Positions 12,296 to 26,800 of a DNA stretch of 64,000 nucleotides are shown piece by piece. Origin of the DNA: Mesostigma viride (lineage: Eukaryota > Streptophyta > Mesostigmatophyceae > Mesostigmatales > Mesostigmataceae); assembly GCA_009746045.1 (NCBI GenBank), contig RPFO01001598.1, positions 1,159,227 through 1,223,226 on the forward strand, written 5' to 3'. Under the pieces are notes generated by a model that saw only the letters and a list, made by a program, of their open reading frames with translations, was not told the DNA's origin and ran no database searches. The translations under genes and the position numbers were made by a program. How positions within the stretch are numbered: the stretch's first letter is position 1; each line of letters opens with the position of its first letter.

Positions 12296-13225
12296 ACCGT
12301 CGATCGCCACCGACACCATCGTTCGCACCCTCCTTAAGGAAGCTTTCGAGCAGCATGTGCCCCCCCTCGCTGCAGATGTGGCAGCTGTGGGCCGCACGCT
12401 GGCTGCTGAGCTCCCCGCCATCTCCACCGCCACCTCCACCCTCCTCGCCTCCACCCCCCCCACACACACACCGCCTCCACCGCCTCCATCACCGCCCAGC
12501 TCCGCGCGACATCGACCAGCGCCTCCAGGACAACACCATCACCTGCAAAACACCGCAGGCCTCACTGCCCAGGCGGTGAAGGACATTGCCGCCAAGCCAG
12601 CCCCCGCTGGCCCGGCTGGCAATGCGGCCCTCCCATCCAGACCTGGGCGGACATGCTGGAGCACCACACCACCTCCACCTCGATCCGCCATCGCAGCACA
12701 GCTCGATCCAGCAGCAGACGCTTGACCTCCGCAAGGAGGCCCAGCTCGCCAAGCGCAGCCTTAACGTCATCGTCAAGAACTTCGGCCTGGTGCATGGAAG
12801 GTGAGAATTCCGAGAAGCTTGCCCAGGCGTTTGAGCGCAAATTAAATCCTTGGTCGCATGGGCCTCCTTGGTCAAGATCAACCTGGTCGCCCACTGCCTT
12901 CCCCGCGCGCGGGGAAAGGCAGGGGCGCCTCCACTTCTTCTCATCTTTTAGAAACCGGCGGACAAGATTTCGTTTCTCAGACGCCGCAAGCGGCTGGAGA
13001 TCTTCAGCTTCGAAGACTCCCTACACCCTGGACGACGACTTGACCCTGGCCGGCGCAGCAACAACGGCGACGGGAGCTATGGCCGACCTACCTCCAGCTC
13101 CGCAGACGTACCGCGGCGGGGAAGCCGGTGTACTGGAAGGGGGCGGCCATCTACGTCGGCCACAAGCCCTGGCATGCACGCGACCCCCGCGGCCCCAGCA
13201 CCTTCAGACAGTGACCCCAGCTTAG
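12296..13225 (+). pseudogene. LINE-type ORF1 protein, copy A (frameshifted)
   Basis: Homologous to the copy at 55437/63288. The N-terminal part reads LLKEAFEQHVPPLAADVAA, then NTAGLTAQAVKDIAAKPAPA, and the C-terminal part includes TLDDDLTLA and an equivalent of GKPVYWRGA, but these fall in different frames, so several indels have broken it. The layout (coiled-coil N-terminus, central RRM-like part, basic C-terminal domain with DDDLT) resembles L1 ORF1p RNA-binding chaperones. No endonuclease or reverse transcriptase follows. A CT/CA-rich low-complexity stretch at ~12420-12500 replaces part of the coiled coil. Confidence 0.65.
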
Positions 13226-14710
13226 GGGAATACAGCAGTAGTACGTAGTGTAGAAGTTAGTAAGGCCTAGCCACAGTGGCCTTGTACATGTACGCCTATT
13301 ATGGGCACTCTACCAGCTGATGACTTAGCATTATTTAGCCATGTACACGTGTGCCTATGATGTGCCACACACCAGATGATGCCTAGCTTTATCTTGTTAT
13401 GCTGTGCCCATGCAGAGAGCTACTCTAGCTCTGCTGAGAGGCCACGCCCTAGCCATAGTTTAGCCATGATGATCTTCCCCCCTCTGTCGGCGCCCCTAGG
13501 TGCCTGAATACATAGTGGTGTGAAGATGCACTTTGTGCACCCAGAGCAGGCGTAGTTTACACCCTACCCTTGCAGGAAGTAGCCAAGAGTGTATCAAAAG
13601 CCATATGCCCCGTCCGATCAGGGCTACGTGCTACATTTACTCCCAACGGAGTTATGTTACAATTCAGTTCAATTCAATGGAGCAGCCCTACGTACTGCAT
13701 CGACTGTGCTTTTGCTATGTCGAAGCTTTTTTGCACCCACAGCACAGAGGCTAGACTCTCCCAGTGAGCAGATTATAATTGAACCTGCATGTGGCCTGCC
13801 TTTCAAGGCAACAGATGACCGGGGGGTCCCATGCATGTATGCCCCCTTCTTGCTGTGCATCAAAAAGGGAGGAAATTAAGGTACGTACCCACTCAAAAGT
13901 TAATTGGTTCCCCGCAACTCTCCCAATGGAGGCACCTGAATGCATGAATAAATGAATACATGTCAGCTAGCCTGGCCATGTATGCATGGCATTCACAGAA
14001 ATCGAACCAGCTGGGCACCATATTCGAGTTTTGTGTATGACGACATTGGTTATTTGCACTTTGAAGAGGTCACCGAGCATGCACATATTGAGAATCCTCC
14101 AGGATAAAATGCAGAATGCGTACCATGCATGGGCTGTCTCTTTCTGTTCATTAAAATTATTCCTGATAGGAGCCATGAATACCTTGCGTAGCCTAAATAC
14201 CAAGCTGGCAAAGCGGTCACCAGGTTTCCAATGTTTTACGTCAATTAGACAACCAGCTCAGGCCAGAAATCTGGAGAATCCGGACCATGTTGTTCTTGAC
14301 ATTCAACCCTCACACCGGTCGCAAATGACATCTGTGGAAGTATGCAAAGATGTAACAATCCACATTTGTAATGAGTCAGCAACTGCGGGCTATCCTTAGA
14401 TGCCCCTGCATCACTTGATGCAGTCTACATGCTTTTAATCATCAGTACCGCGAACACCAGGATGACACAGTAGCAGCTGCATTTGGGCTTAAAAAGTACC
14501 CAACTGTGGAAAGGGGACACGCACGGGCAAGGGGCATCCGCTGCTCCGACATTGGCAAGCCAAAAAGTGATTAACCATGCACACTACCTGCTAAATTCAT
14601 CCCAGCTGAGGGCAACGGTTTCCAACAAAACTAATATTCATGCCTGGCGCCTGCTGAACATAGGCGACCCTAGCTGCCGCTATTTCGACAGGTACAAGCA
14701 AAGCCACAAC
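13226..14710. other. LINE-like 3' tail and dispersed repeats downstream of PSMD9
   Basis: 13226-13530 resembles the 3' tail that follows the second ORF1 copy (63700-64000). 13690-13960 is another dispersed repeat, similar to 51380-51610 and 54230-54420 (shared GAACCTGCA-TGGCCTG and CTTGCTGTGCATCAAA segments). 14240-14290 matches, inverted, the segment at 56485-56540. The remainder up to the PSMD9 stop codon is presumably its 3' UTR and flank. No gene is recognised. Confidence 0.5.
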
Positions 14711-17665
<2,955 letters not shown>

Positions 17666-18897
17666 GGTTAATGTATTGGGCGCGGATAAAATTTGCGCAG
17701 AGTTACTATCTGCAAGCTCCTTCCAGCAGCCTGTCAATCAGCTTAAGGATCTACTGGTTATGCTTCAATATTGTATTATCCCAGGATTATCCTAATAATT
17801 TCTGGAAGACGGTGTATCTCGTGTGGACACCAACATGCCAGGCAGCCGAAACACCAATTATCTCCAAGTCGCGATAAATCAGGTACAAATACTCGGCATC
17901 GCCAAGAAAAAAGTCTTTCGCAAGATGGCAAAGCACGGTGTGCTTTAGCATACCATACACACTCGATTTCCGGCTTGCTTATGTTCAAAACAAGTGATCG
18001 TCCATGGCATTTGATAGTGTCGAACGCAGTGTGATTTTTCGTGTTACGTGCGAGGCAACGTGACATTCCGTCTGTTGTGCTCGCTATTAAGTATTAGCTG
18101 AATGCGCAGTGCTGGCTGCTGACACCTGTCCTATCGTTCAGGTGCCTAGTCTGCAACGTTCTGTGCCAAATGGGCTGTTTCTTCTACATGTACTACCAAG
18201 GCGTGGGACACAACAACAAATACTACTACTACCAAGACGTAGACTGCTGTACTGTGGTCGCGCCTAGTACTGTTGGTGTGGGAAACAACTGAACTGAACT
18301 GAACTGTTGGTGTACGAGAATAGGTGGAGAGAAGAGGTTTGCCTTGAGCCAAGGCTCGTGAGCTGGGTGGCTGCGTACATATCTTAGGTGTATTAATTAG
18401 GTGTATTAAAAAACAACTCTCTGCTTATGTTTAACGATGACTGACGTGACGTACGATGCCACTTGCCAGCAGTCAGCACTCAGCCGAGGCTGCTCGTGGC
18501 TACGTGAGTGTGCGGAGGCCACAACTGCTACGTGGTGGCACTGCCTAACCGTGCCATCGAGCTGCAGGGCTTGGCTAGGTAGGGGTGTGCACGAGTTTAA
18601 TAAGCCGCTGGGGGGGTCTACCAGCACGCTGCCTAATAAAATTTCACAATTAAATCAGTAATTAAATTGCTGATTGTGGGTGGGGCATTAAGCTCTTTGG
18701 GTGGCCCAAAGCCCTTTGTGGCCGTGCTGTTTCTGTGGCCAGCTGGGTGACGCTATCAGCGCATCCTGGCGACAACATCGTTTTGATTAATGGAGCGCTG
18801 TTAACCTTTTGAAGGGCATGCTCTCATGCTATAATTTGCAGCTGCTTCACACAGTCTAGAGTCTGCTTTGCCGGAGCTGTGGTTTTGCCCTTATCAA
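17666..18897. promoter_or_regulatory. Divergent intergenic region between PSMD9 and the GCK-domain gene
   Basis: 1.2 kb between start codons of opposite orientation; both promoters should be here. I see no conserved motif beyond A/T-rich patches (18390-18420, 18640-18670) and a short (GAACT)n run at 18288-18305. No gene recognised. Confidence 0.4.
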
Positions 18898-19416
18898 ATG
18901 GCAGAGTCGCCGGCAGAACGGTCAGGAAACGTGGACGCATCTCAATCTGGTTCTGGTCATGGTGCCCATGACTCGGACAACCAGGCCCGTAGCACCAATG
19001 AACCAGCGCGCTCTGCGCCTGACTCTGCTGAAACGAGCAGCGCAGAGAACACGAGTGGCGAATTAGAGGAGTTGGAGGAAGGCCCTGCGGAGAGTACAGG
19101 GGACGACAAGGAGGAATGTTCCTTCTGCGTGTTCATGAAAGCCGGCCCATGTGGCAAAATATTTGCTGCTTGGGAGGCGTGCGTCTCGAGAGAGTCAGAT
19201 GCCGGGCATGACTTTGCGGCGGCCTGCAGCGCTCCCACGATAAATTTGCAAGCCTGCATGGAACGGCATCCCGAGTACTACGGCATAATGGCGGAGGTAG
19301 AGAAGGAGCGAGAGAAGCAGATGCAAGAACAAGAGAACGCCCCAGGGCTAGAAGAAAACCTTGACAGTAAGAGCGGTCAAGTAGAGGACGGTGATGGCAG
19401 TAAAGCCCCATCATAG
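18898..19416 (+). CDS. GCK domain-containing protein
   Basis: Single exon, 172 aa. The start chosen is the ATG at 18898 in a good context (CAAATGG); the frame stays open upstream only through non-ATG codons. Residues 1-75 are Ser/Glu-rich and probably disordered. Residues ~78-135 form a GCK domain: CSFCVFMKAGPCGKIF, WEACV, ACSAPT, LQACMERHPEYYG, with the paired cysteines expected of the family. The C-terminus is an acidic, Glu/Lys-rich, probably coiled tail. GCK-domain proteins occur in plants, algae and protists; their molecular function is not settled. The twin-cysteine pattern recalls CHCH-like small disulfide proteins but this does not prove a location. Confidence 0.85.
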   Translation: MAESPAERSGNVDASQSGSGHGAHDSDNQARSTNEPARSAPDSAETSSAENTSGELEELEEGPAESTGDDKEECSFCVFMKAGPCGKIFAAWEACVSRESDAGHDFAAACSAPTINLQACMERHPEYYGIMAEVEKEREKQMQEQENAPGLEENLDSKSGQVEDGDGSKAPS

Positions 19417-20848
19417 CCTTCCCTGCCAGGTGTGCAGGCAGGCCTCTGTGCTGCTGAGGAGACGGGCCGCTAAACTGCCCACGAGTCCACCAGATGCAAC
19501 CACCCGCTGCCGGTGGGCAAAACATTTTGCTCCTATCCTTTCTACCAGCAGCGTCCCTCTTGTTAGTCAAGATGTCGTGGGTTCCTTCCACACAATGACC
19601 CATGATCATGCGCATTTCCGGCCTGCGCTGGTTGTCTCATTGACGTGTGTGTGCATGTCGCATGGTGGAAGGCCGTACAGAGGTGGACTCTGGGAGGTGA
19701 CCGATCCTATTGGCATGTACGATGAGATGCCCCATGAGATGTCCATTTGATAATGCTCTGGTCGCTATGTTTGTGGTGTGTCGTCGTGAGTACACCATGG
19801 AGAACTGCTGTTAACTCGGCCATAGTATGGGTTGAACCAGTCAACCCAAAATTGGTGATTTCCAGCTCTGGGTGATAGCGTGTATTCAATGGGGGATTTT
19901 GCGATCAATGCTCCAGCGGTGTGGTTGCTTGCCCACCACTGGACATCTCACATGCATGAGCAGGTGCTTGGCTGTGCTCCACGTCTTCCCCCCAAAGCCA
20001 TTTTTACCAATCATGCAACTTACTAATGAATCAGGTGCCAGGCGGTGCATTACCCTTGGTAATTTCAAACTGAGAGAACTTTGAACTCTTGCACAAACAT
20101 CAGTAATTAATGTGTTAACCATATGTTGCATCACTCCCCGGAAAGGAGAACTTTTGCGGATGACTGTAGGTGTAGGTTGGCGATGCCATGGTAACCGGAG
20201 ACGTCCGTCCTATAGTCAGCGAAAGTTGGTGCGAGAGGTCCCCAGTTCGATTCCGGTCGGATTCATTTGCAGATCGCGTTTTTCCGCGTTTTCCGCGGCC
20301 CGGCACTGAACGCAAATGGTTTTCACCTTTGCGGAGTGCCTGATCAGAATATGTTGGTCAATACATTTGATATCTTCATGCATGGCTGATCTATCCATGA
20401 AAAACAGGTCGAGGAAGGGAATCCGTTGGCCTGCGTGATAGTTCTTGATTGCCAATCAAAGTAACCGTACGTTCATGACATGCATACAGAACCGATCCCA
20501 ATGGAGAATGCTTGAGCGCCATGATACAGGCGGCAATCAAACTTCTGCAAATCAAGTATATTTAGGCAGCTTCATCCCCTCCGTCCCTATCTTTAATTTG
20601 AGCCATTTCAAGGATTTACGCTCTGTGAACATGTGACGTCAAGTAATGTGATTTTCTTTCATTTATTTTTTATATGTGATGATATTAGAGCGTAGTAGGC
20701 ACTGTGACATGCCCCCGCGCATAGCATGCGAGTACTTACCTTATCTACTTGTGCAGCAGAAGTCACATCTTTCTAACATGGTGTGCACATGCAATGCCAG
20801 AGGCCATTCCATGGCAACGCTGGCAGGAACTTCATGGCAGAGCTGCTG
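19417..20848. other. Tail-to-tail spacer between the GCK gene and UFSP2
   Basis: Holds the 3' ends of two convergent genes, the second SINE-like repeat (20126-20353) and, at 19611-19640, a short match (GGCCTGCGCTGGTTGTCTC) to 56509 and inverted at 14250. Nothing else recognised. Confidence 0.5.
20126..20353 (+). repeat. SINE-like dispersed repeat, copy 2
   Basis: Inverted, nearly identical partner of 11532-11764. On the plus strand it carries the B-box-like GTTCGATTC at about 20247, followed by an A/T-containing tail with CGCGTTTTTCCGCG. Differences from copy 1 are a few substitutions and small indels, so both are young copies. Confidence 0.6.
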
Positions 20849-23800
20849 CTAGACTGTGCGAGGTCTTTGAGGCATCAACAAGTTGTAAAACGCATGCCGC
20901 AAGAACAGGCTTTTGCCACCACCATCCCCTTCCTCCTGAGCCCTCTTCCACCCACACCACCCCCCAGAGTGAATGCTTTTAATGTCTTCTCCACCTGTAT
21001 AGTGAGGGTCGAGAATCAGGAATGCGCACTCTCCCGTCTTTTCGTTGAAGTCAACACCCAGCAGAGTATAAGCCAGCACCCCACCACCTGCCATTGAAAG
21101 CCACACAAGCAGTATACATTAAAGAACGTCAAGACACAACATCGCAGTGCCCATCATTGAAGGCATTTGAAACATGGGCTACTTCCAGCAGTCTGTGGGC
21201 AGCAGCAGTAGCAAGGTGACGCACACGGCAAATAAAATGCTGGCAGTGACAGAGTCCACCGTACGAACAATACACCCACATCACATGACAATACACCCAC
21301 ATCACATGACAATACACCCACATTGATCACATGACAACACACCTACATGACATGACCATAAACCCACATCACATGACAACGCACCTACATGACATGACCA
21401 TAAACCCACATCACATGACAACACACCTACATGACATGACCACAGACCTACATCACATGACAACACACAACATCATATGACCAAAATGCCCATGGATACT
21501 TGTCCTGCCAGCGCTCCTCATGGAGGCATGCCACGATGTTATTGTCGCTGCGACAGCTCTGCACGATGATCTGTGGATCCAACCCCTCTAGGCGATCGGA
21601 CTCCAAGTGCCGGTTGCCTCCACGTCACCTGCGGGTTTTGCTCCCGTCCTTGATCCCCCGGCCCACGCTCACCAGTCACGCTGAAGTATCTCCCCAATCT
21701 TCACAACGCTTTGCAGTTAGGTCTGTGGGGCCCTCCTTTAGCAAGTAGGCCTGGGGGCCCCCTTTAGCAATAAGGTCTGAGGCCCTCCTCTAGAAATTAG
21801 GTCTGGGCCCTTTTATTCATCATGCAACTTTGCTGGCCTAATCAGGCGGTAACTGATCACATCAGGGGTAGCCTTTGCTCCATGCAACGCCGTGCCCGCT
21901 CACCAATCATGATGGGCGTCCCCTCATGGTGTATGGTGCATGGTGTATGCCGTGCCCGCTCACCAATCATGATGGGCGTCCCCTCATGGTGCATGGTGTA
22001 TGGTGTATGGTGTATGGTGCATGCCGTGCCCGCTCACCAATCATGATGGGCGTCCCCTCATGGTGTATGGTGTATGGTGTATGGTGCATGCCGTGCCCGC
22101 TCACCAATCATGATGGGCGTCCCCTCCGTCTCAAAGTGGCGCGCCAGCTCGCGCGCCTTGCCCGGCATCTCAGAGCCCGACTGCACGGACAGGATTTTGC
22201 ACGTCACCTGGCGGTGGCAGCACGACACGTCACGCAAGCATTTGCAAACACGCACGCACCCGCACGCACCCGCATGTCCAGGCAAGGCCAGGGCAGGGAT
22301 GCGTACGTCAGTGGTAGGCCGACGTATGTGGGCTCGATGTATGTGGGCTCGAGCGAAATCATGTCCGCCTCTACTCGGAAGCTTCCCGAGAAAAGCAACA
22401 AACACACTGGGAAACAAATATATTGCAACATGGCTTGTTCATCCATTCAACTTGACCCCAAATCACTACCAAGTGTCCCTCTTGACCTCAGGTACGGGTA
22501 AAAAATGGTGAGATGAATAATGAGGAAAAGGATCATGCCCAGCCCAAACCGACAAGGCTGCGCTCCATCAAGATGCACGCAGCAGCTCCACAAGGTACAC
22601 AAGGCAGCAACGCGAGCCCTTATCCCAGACAGAAGCGTCACCGTCTACCCCGACACAGCGATGCCATCACCTACCCGAACACCAACACCTACCCCTACAC
22701 CAGCACCGCACTGCTACCATAGACCACGCCAAATGAGTACCCCTCCACGGCAACGCCTGTTGCCCATGGTTCCACCCTGTACCCTGAACAGCTCCTCCAG
22801 CACGTCCCCCCCCACAAGCACTATTCCCCCTCTGAACCCACCGCGTACTATTCCACCACCCACCCCGAACAGCTCGTCCAGCACATAGCTGAGCTCGATG
22901 GCGCCGATCCACTGGGAGGAGCCGATGAAGGACGGCTCCTTGTCGCCGATCTTCACCAGCGTCTCCTGGATGAGCCTGGCAGGTGGGGGGGGAGGGGGGG
23001 AGGAAACATGGCAGGTCGTTCGATGCACGGTCGTGGAGAAATCTTGAGAAAACCGATAGCATTAGTTGAGAAAACTGATAGTTTCAGCGAAAACGGGAAG
23101 AATGGCCTCGTCACCTCACGGCTCACAAAACCAAGCAAAGGGGATGGTGTCTCCTGGCACGGGCACAAGCAGGGGAGGCCTGAGGCAAAGCTCACCGCAA
23201 AGGTGTGAGGATGGAGAGGAAGTAAGCGTTGTAAGCAACACTTGCAGACTCCTCCCCCCCCAAAACTGCTGACTGGTACCCCCCAGACCCTCCCTTGGAA
23301 CTGGAGACACAACATCAAGTGTGCAGGAAAAAAAAAAGGAAGGCGCCTTGTGATGACACCCCGTGTAGACACACATCTTCTTTGCACATCGGGCCAGCAC
23401 CATCTGATATTGCTACGGTCGTATATTCTTGCTGCGAAAGCAACATCCAGGGTCCAAGAAAGTCTCCAGTGGCTCCACGCTCTGCTTTCTCATGGCCCTC
23501 GGATCTTCACTCCCTCAGATCTTCACTCAAGCCGACAGCAGAGCCAGGGGCTACCTGTGCCTTCCAACGCTCTCATTCCTTCCTCTAATTGAACAACGGC
23601 GGGGCCAGGGTGTGCGTGGCTTTCCACCCTCTGTTTCTCACTGTAGTTGACAGCCGTGCCGGGCCCTATGTGGCCGGGCGCGGTCTCCCCTTTGGCCGGG
23701 GTTTACCTGTGGCCGGGGTTTACCTGTGGCCGGGGTTTACCTGTGGCCGGGGTTTACCTGTGGCCGGGGTTTACCTGTGGCTGGGGTTTCCCTGTGGCCG

Positions 23801-26800
23801 GGGTTTACCTGTGGCCGGGGTTTACCTGTGGCCGGGGTTTACCTGTGGCCGGGGTTTACCTGTGGCTGGGGTTTACCTGTGGCCGGGGTTTACCTGTGGC
23901 CGGGGTTTACCTGTGGCCGGGGTTCACCTGTGCCCGGGGTTTACCTGTGGCCCGGGTTTACCTGTGGCCGGGGTTTACCTGTGGCCGGGGTTCACCTGTG
24001 GCCGGGGTTTACCTTTGGCCGGGGTTAACCTGTGGCCGGGGTTTACCTGTGGCCGGGGTTTACCTGTGGCTGGGGTTTACCTGTGGCCGGGGTTTACCTG
24101 TGGCTGGGGTTTACCTGTGGCCGGGGTTTACCTGTGGCTGGGCGCGGGCGCGGCCACGTAGTGGTGGAGGCGGAACCAGGAGCAGATCGTCTGCAGCGAG
24201 CGGTACGCGCAGCCCCAGCCCTGTAAGTGTCACAGGGTTGGGTTTTCGTGTGGGGCATTGGTGGGGGCCATTAGTGGGGGGCATTCGTGGAGGGCATTGC
24301 TGGGGCCTATTGGTCATGGCAAGCACAGCTCCAGCAAGCAGTACGTGTGAATGAGCACAAGACCAGGGCGGTGCCAAAGATGACGATCGGCGCGATCCGG
24401 TCCAACCATGGTCATGCACAGGCGTGGCAAAAAGAAACATGAAAGTGAGCAAAGGCTGGAGCAGTAATGCAGAACAAGGCGCACTGATTCGGTGCTAGGC
24501 AGTCGCATTTCATCCTGGTATGCGGGTATAATGCCTCGGCAAGCCCGGGCGGTCACGCTTACTAAACTCACATGGAGTACAGGCATTGGTGATTGGTACA
24601 AATGGATGATAGAGCACAGGCATTGCCATAAATAGGTTATAGAGCACAGGCATGGCCATAAATATGAGATAGAGCACTTGCATGGGTATGAATAGGTGGT
24701 AGGGGATCTGCTACCAGATAGTGACCCCGGCCGCACTCACGTTGTCATCGATGCGGTCCTGCATGTAGTGGTAGTACTCGTACGCGCCGTCCACCAGGTA
24801 CTCGGTGCCGCCCTTGACTGTAAATATATACAGGATGACGCCAGGCCACCCGGGCACGACGTACGAACAAAAATACAGGACAGCACGCGTCCAAGCAGAC
24901 ATGAGGCTTCATTATTATTTCGTAAAATGACTTTGTGGTGAGGTTGACAAGTTTGCGAGCATCATGGTCAGCTGGCATCTTGAGGGGGGCTTTCTTGAGC
25001 AGAGAGGCACGAGGATGTGGACTGGTGGAATGCCCAATAATAGTAAGCCCCCCATACTCCATACGTGAGTGACTGGCTGAAACAGTCGCGAGGCGGCCAT
25101 TAGGAAACCTGGCCGATGCGGCGTTAAACTTCCAGTGCAGCTAACCGTAGTAGCCACGTGGACCCTGGCAGGCTTCCACCATAGCCACCTTAGTAATGGC
25201 ATTGCTAGCTTATGGCCAGCAATGACCCAAGTCATGGGCGCAACGTGGTTAAAACCCACCCCTGTGATGCTGACACGCATGAAGCATAGCCGGAAGGTTT
25301 CTACAGCCGCCCGTGTCCTTCATACCACTCCAAACAAGCCCTCGTGTTGGCCAAAGCATTCATCCATCCACGTGCACCACCCATCCGTGCGCCCTCCTGC
25401 CTACACGAGCAGGACAGGAGTCCCAAGGCCATGGCCCATTCCTAGCATGAAACCTTCCTGTTCTGGCATTCCTATGGCAAGACAGGCAAGTGTACAGCTT
25501 GCACGTGTACATGGCTTGCCAGCATCACACCTTGGAGCACCGCACTGTTCCCTCGAACAGGAAAAAACGCAGTGGAACGTGACAGCAGCAACACAAGTAG
25601 AATAAGGTGCAACGATGATAATAGAATAAGATAGAATAAATAGATAGAAAAAGGTGCAACGATGATAGGAACCAGAAGGCTACTATGCACCACAAAAAGA
25701 GGAGGACCGCTCACCAAAAGACTTGGGAAGGCCTTCATGGACGTTGCGGAGCCGTTTGCAGGGACCTGAAAAGCGCGAGGAGAGGGGAAAGGAGCAACTT
25801 AGTTACAGGGTGTATGATTCCAACAGATTCCCACGGGGGGGCGAACCATATCCCCCCACAAGTATATGAAGTCCTGGAAAAAGAGTAGAACATGCGACCT
25901 TTGACCTCGAAATGCACGCATCTCCAGCACAGAGCCAGCGGCACCCACAGTGACGATGCCGTGACCAGAGCACACACAGAGAATAGAAACTTGAGCCATT
26001 CACATTACCCAATCAGAATCACCCCCGGCCTGCTTAAAGGTGCCGTCAAGTTCAGGCGGCGGCTCCTTGACGAACCTGCTGAGCAACAAATAATTAGCAG
26101 TATCTGTTCATTCCCATGACACTGTCCATCACATGCTGATCATATCTGGTCTCCACGTCGACAAATGGCTACAGTAATCAGAGCTTCCGTAACTGCCCCC
26201 ATCTGCCGAGAGCCTAGGGCTGCTGCCGGCACATAAAGATGCCTATCTATATGGGCCATCCCTTCTACTACTACTACGATAACACCACCCCTATATGATA
26301 ACACCATCCATTATAACAATAACACATCCCTTATATAACACCCCCAACCGCCATATGGTAACACCATCCACGAGGCATCTGGGCTCTGGCAGCAGCTAAT
26401 GGTGAAACGTGCGCTGGAACAAGCCCGCATCTTTCCCAGGCCATGATGCGACCATAGTGACTGCTATAGTAGAGTGCCCACTTCTACTCTCCAGCCTCCC
26501 CCCTGGCCACCCCAGGCCCCATGTCATGTAATGTGTCGTGAGTAGAAACACCGCTGGAAATGCGCACAGCCGATGCACGCCAGCCGTGGGTAGCGTTCAC
26601 GTCTCCGCGACCCAGTCATTCATGCATCGTCACCCACCCTCGTTGATGATGTCATCCCCGAGCCCTGCGCCGACAGCGATGACGGCGTTGGCGAGGCGCA
26701 GGAGTGGCCGATCCAGCGGCAGCCCCAGCAGCTTGTGCAGCCGCATCCGGCGCGCTCCTGACGGAGGTCTCAGGGGCATGCACGGCAGCATCATGGGACA

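Noticed and set aside
20170..20275. Functional tRNA gene
   Set aside because: Has a good B-box but no foldable acceptor, D and anticodon arms; treated as SINE-like.
23589..24354. Repeat protein with [17 protein letters not shown] units
   Set aside because: Antisense reading of the 17-bp splice-donor minisatellite in UFSP2.
26035..26100. Extra UFSP2 exon ([13 protein letters not shown])
   Set aside because: The reading frame that looks protein-like does not fit the phase-1 junctions on either side, and exons 8 and 9 join correctly without it.
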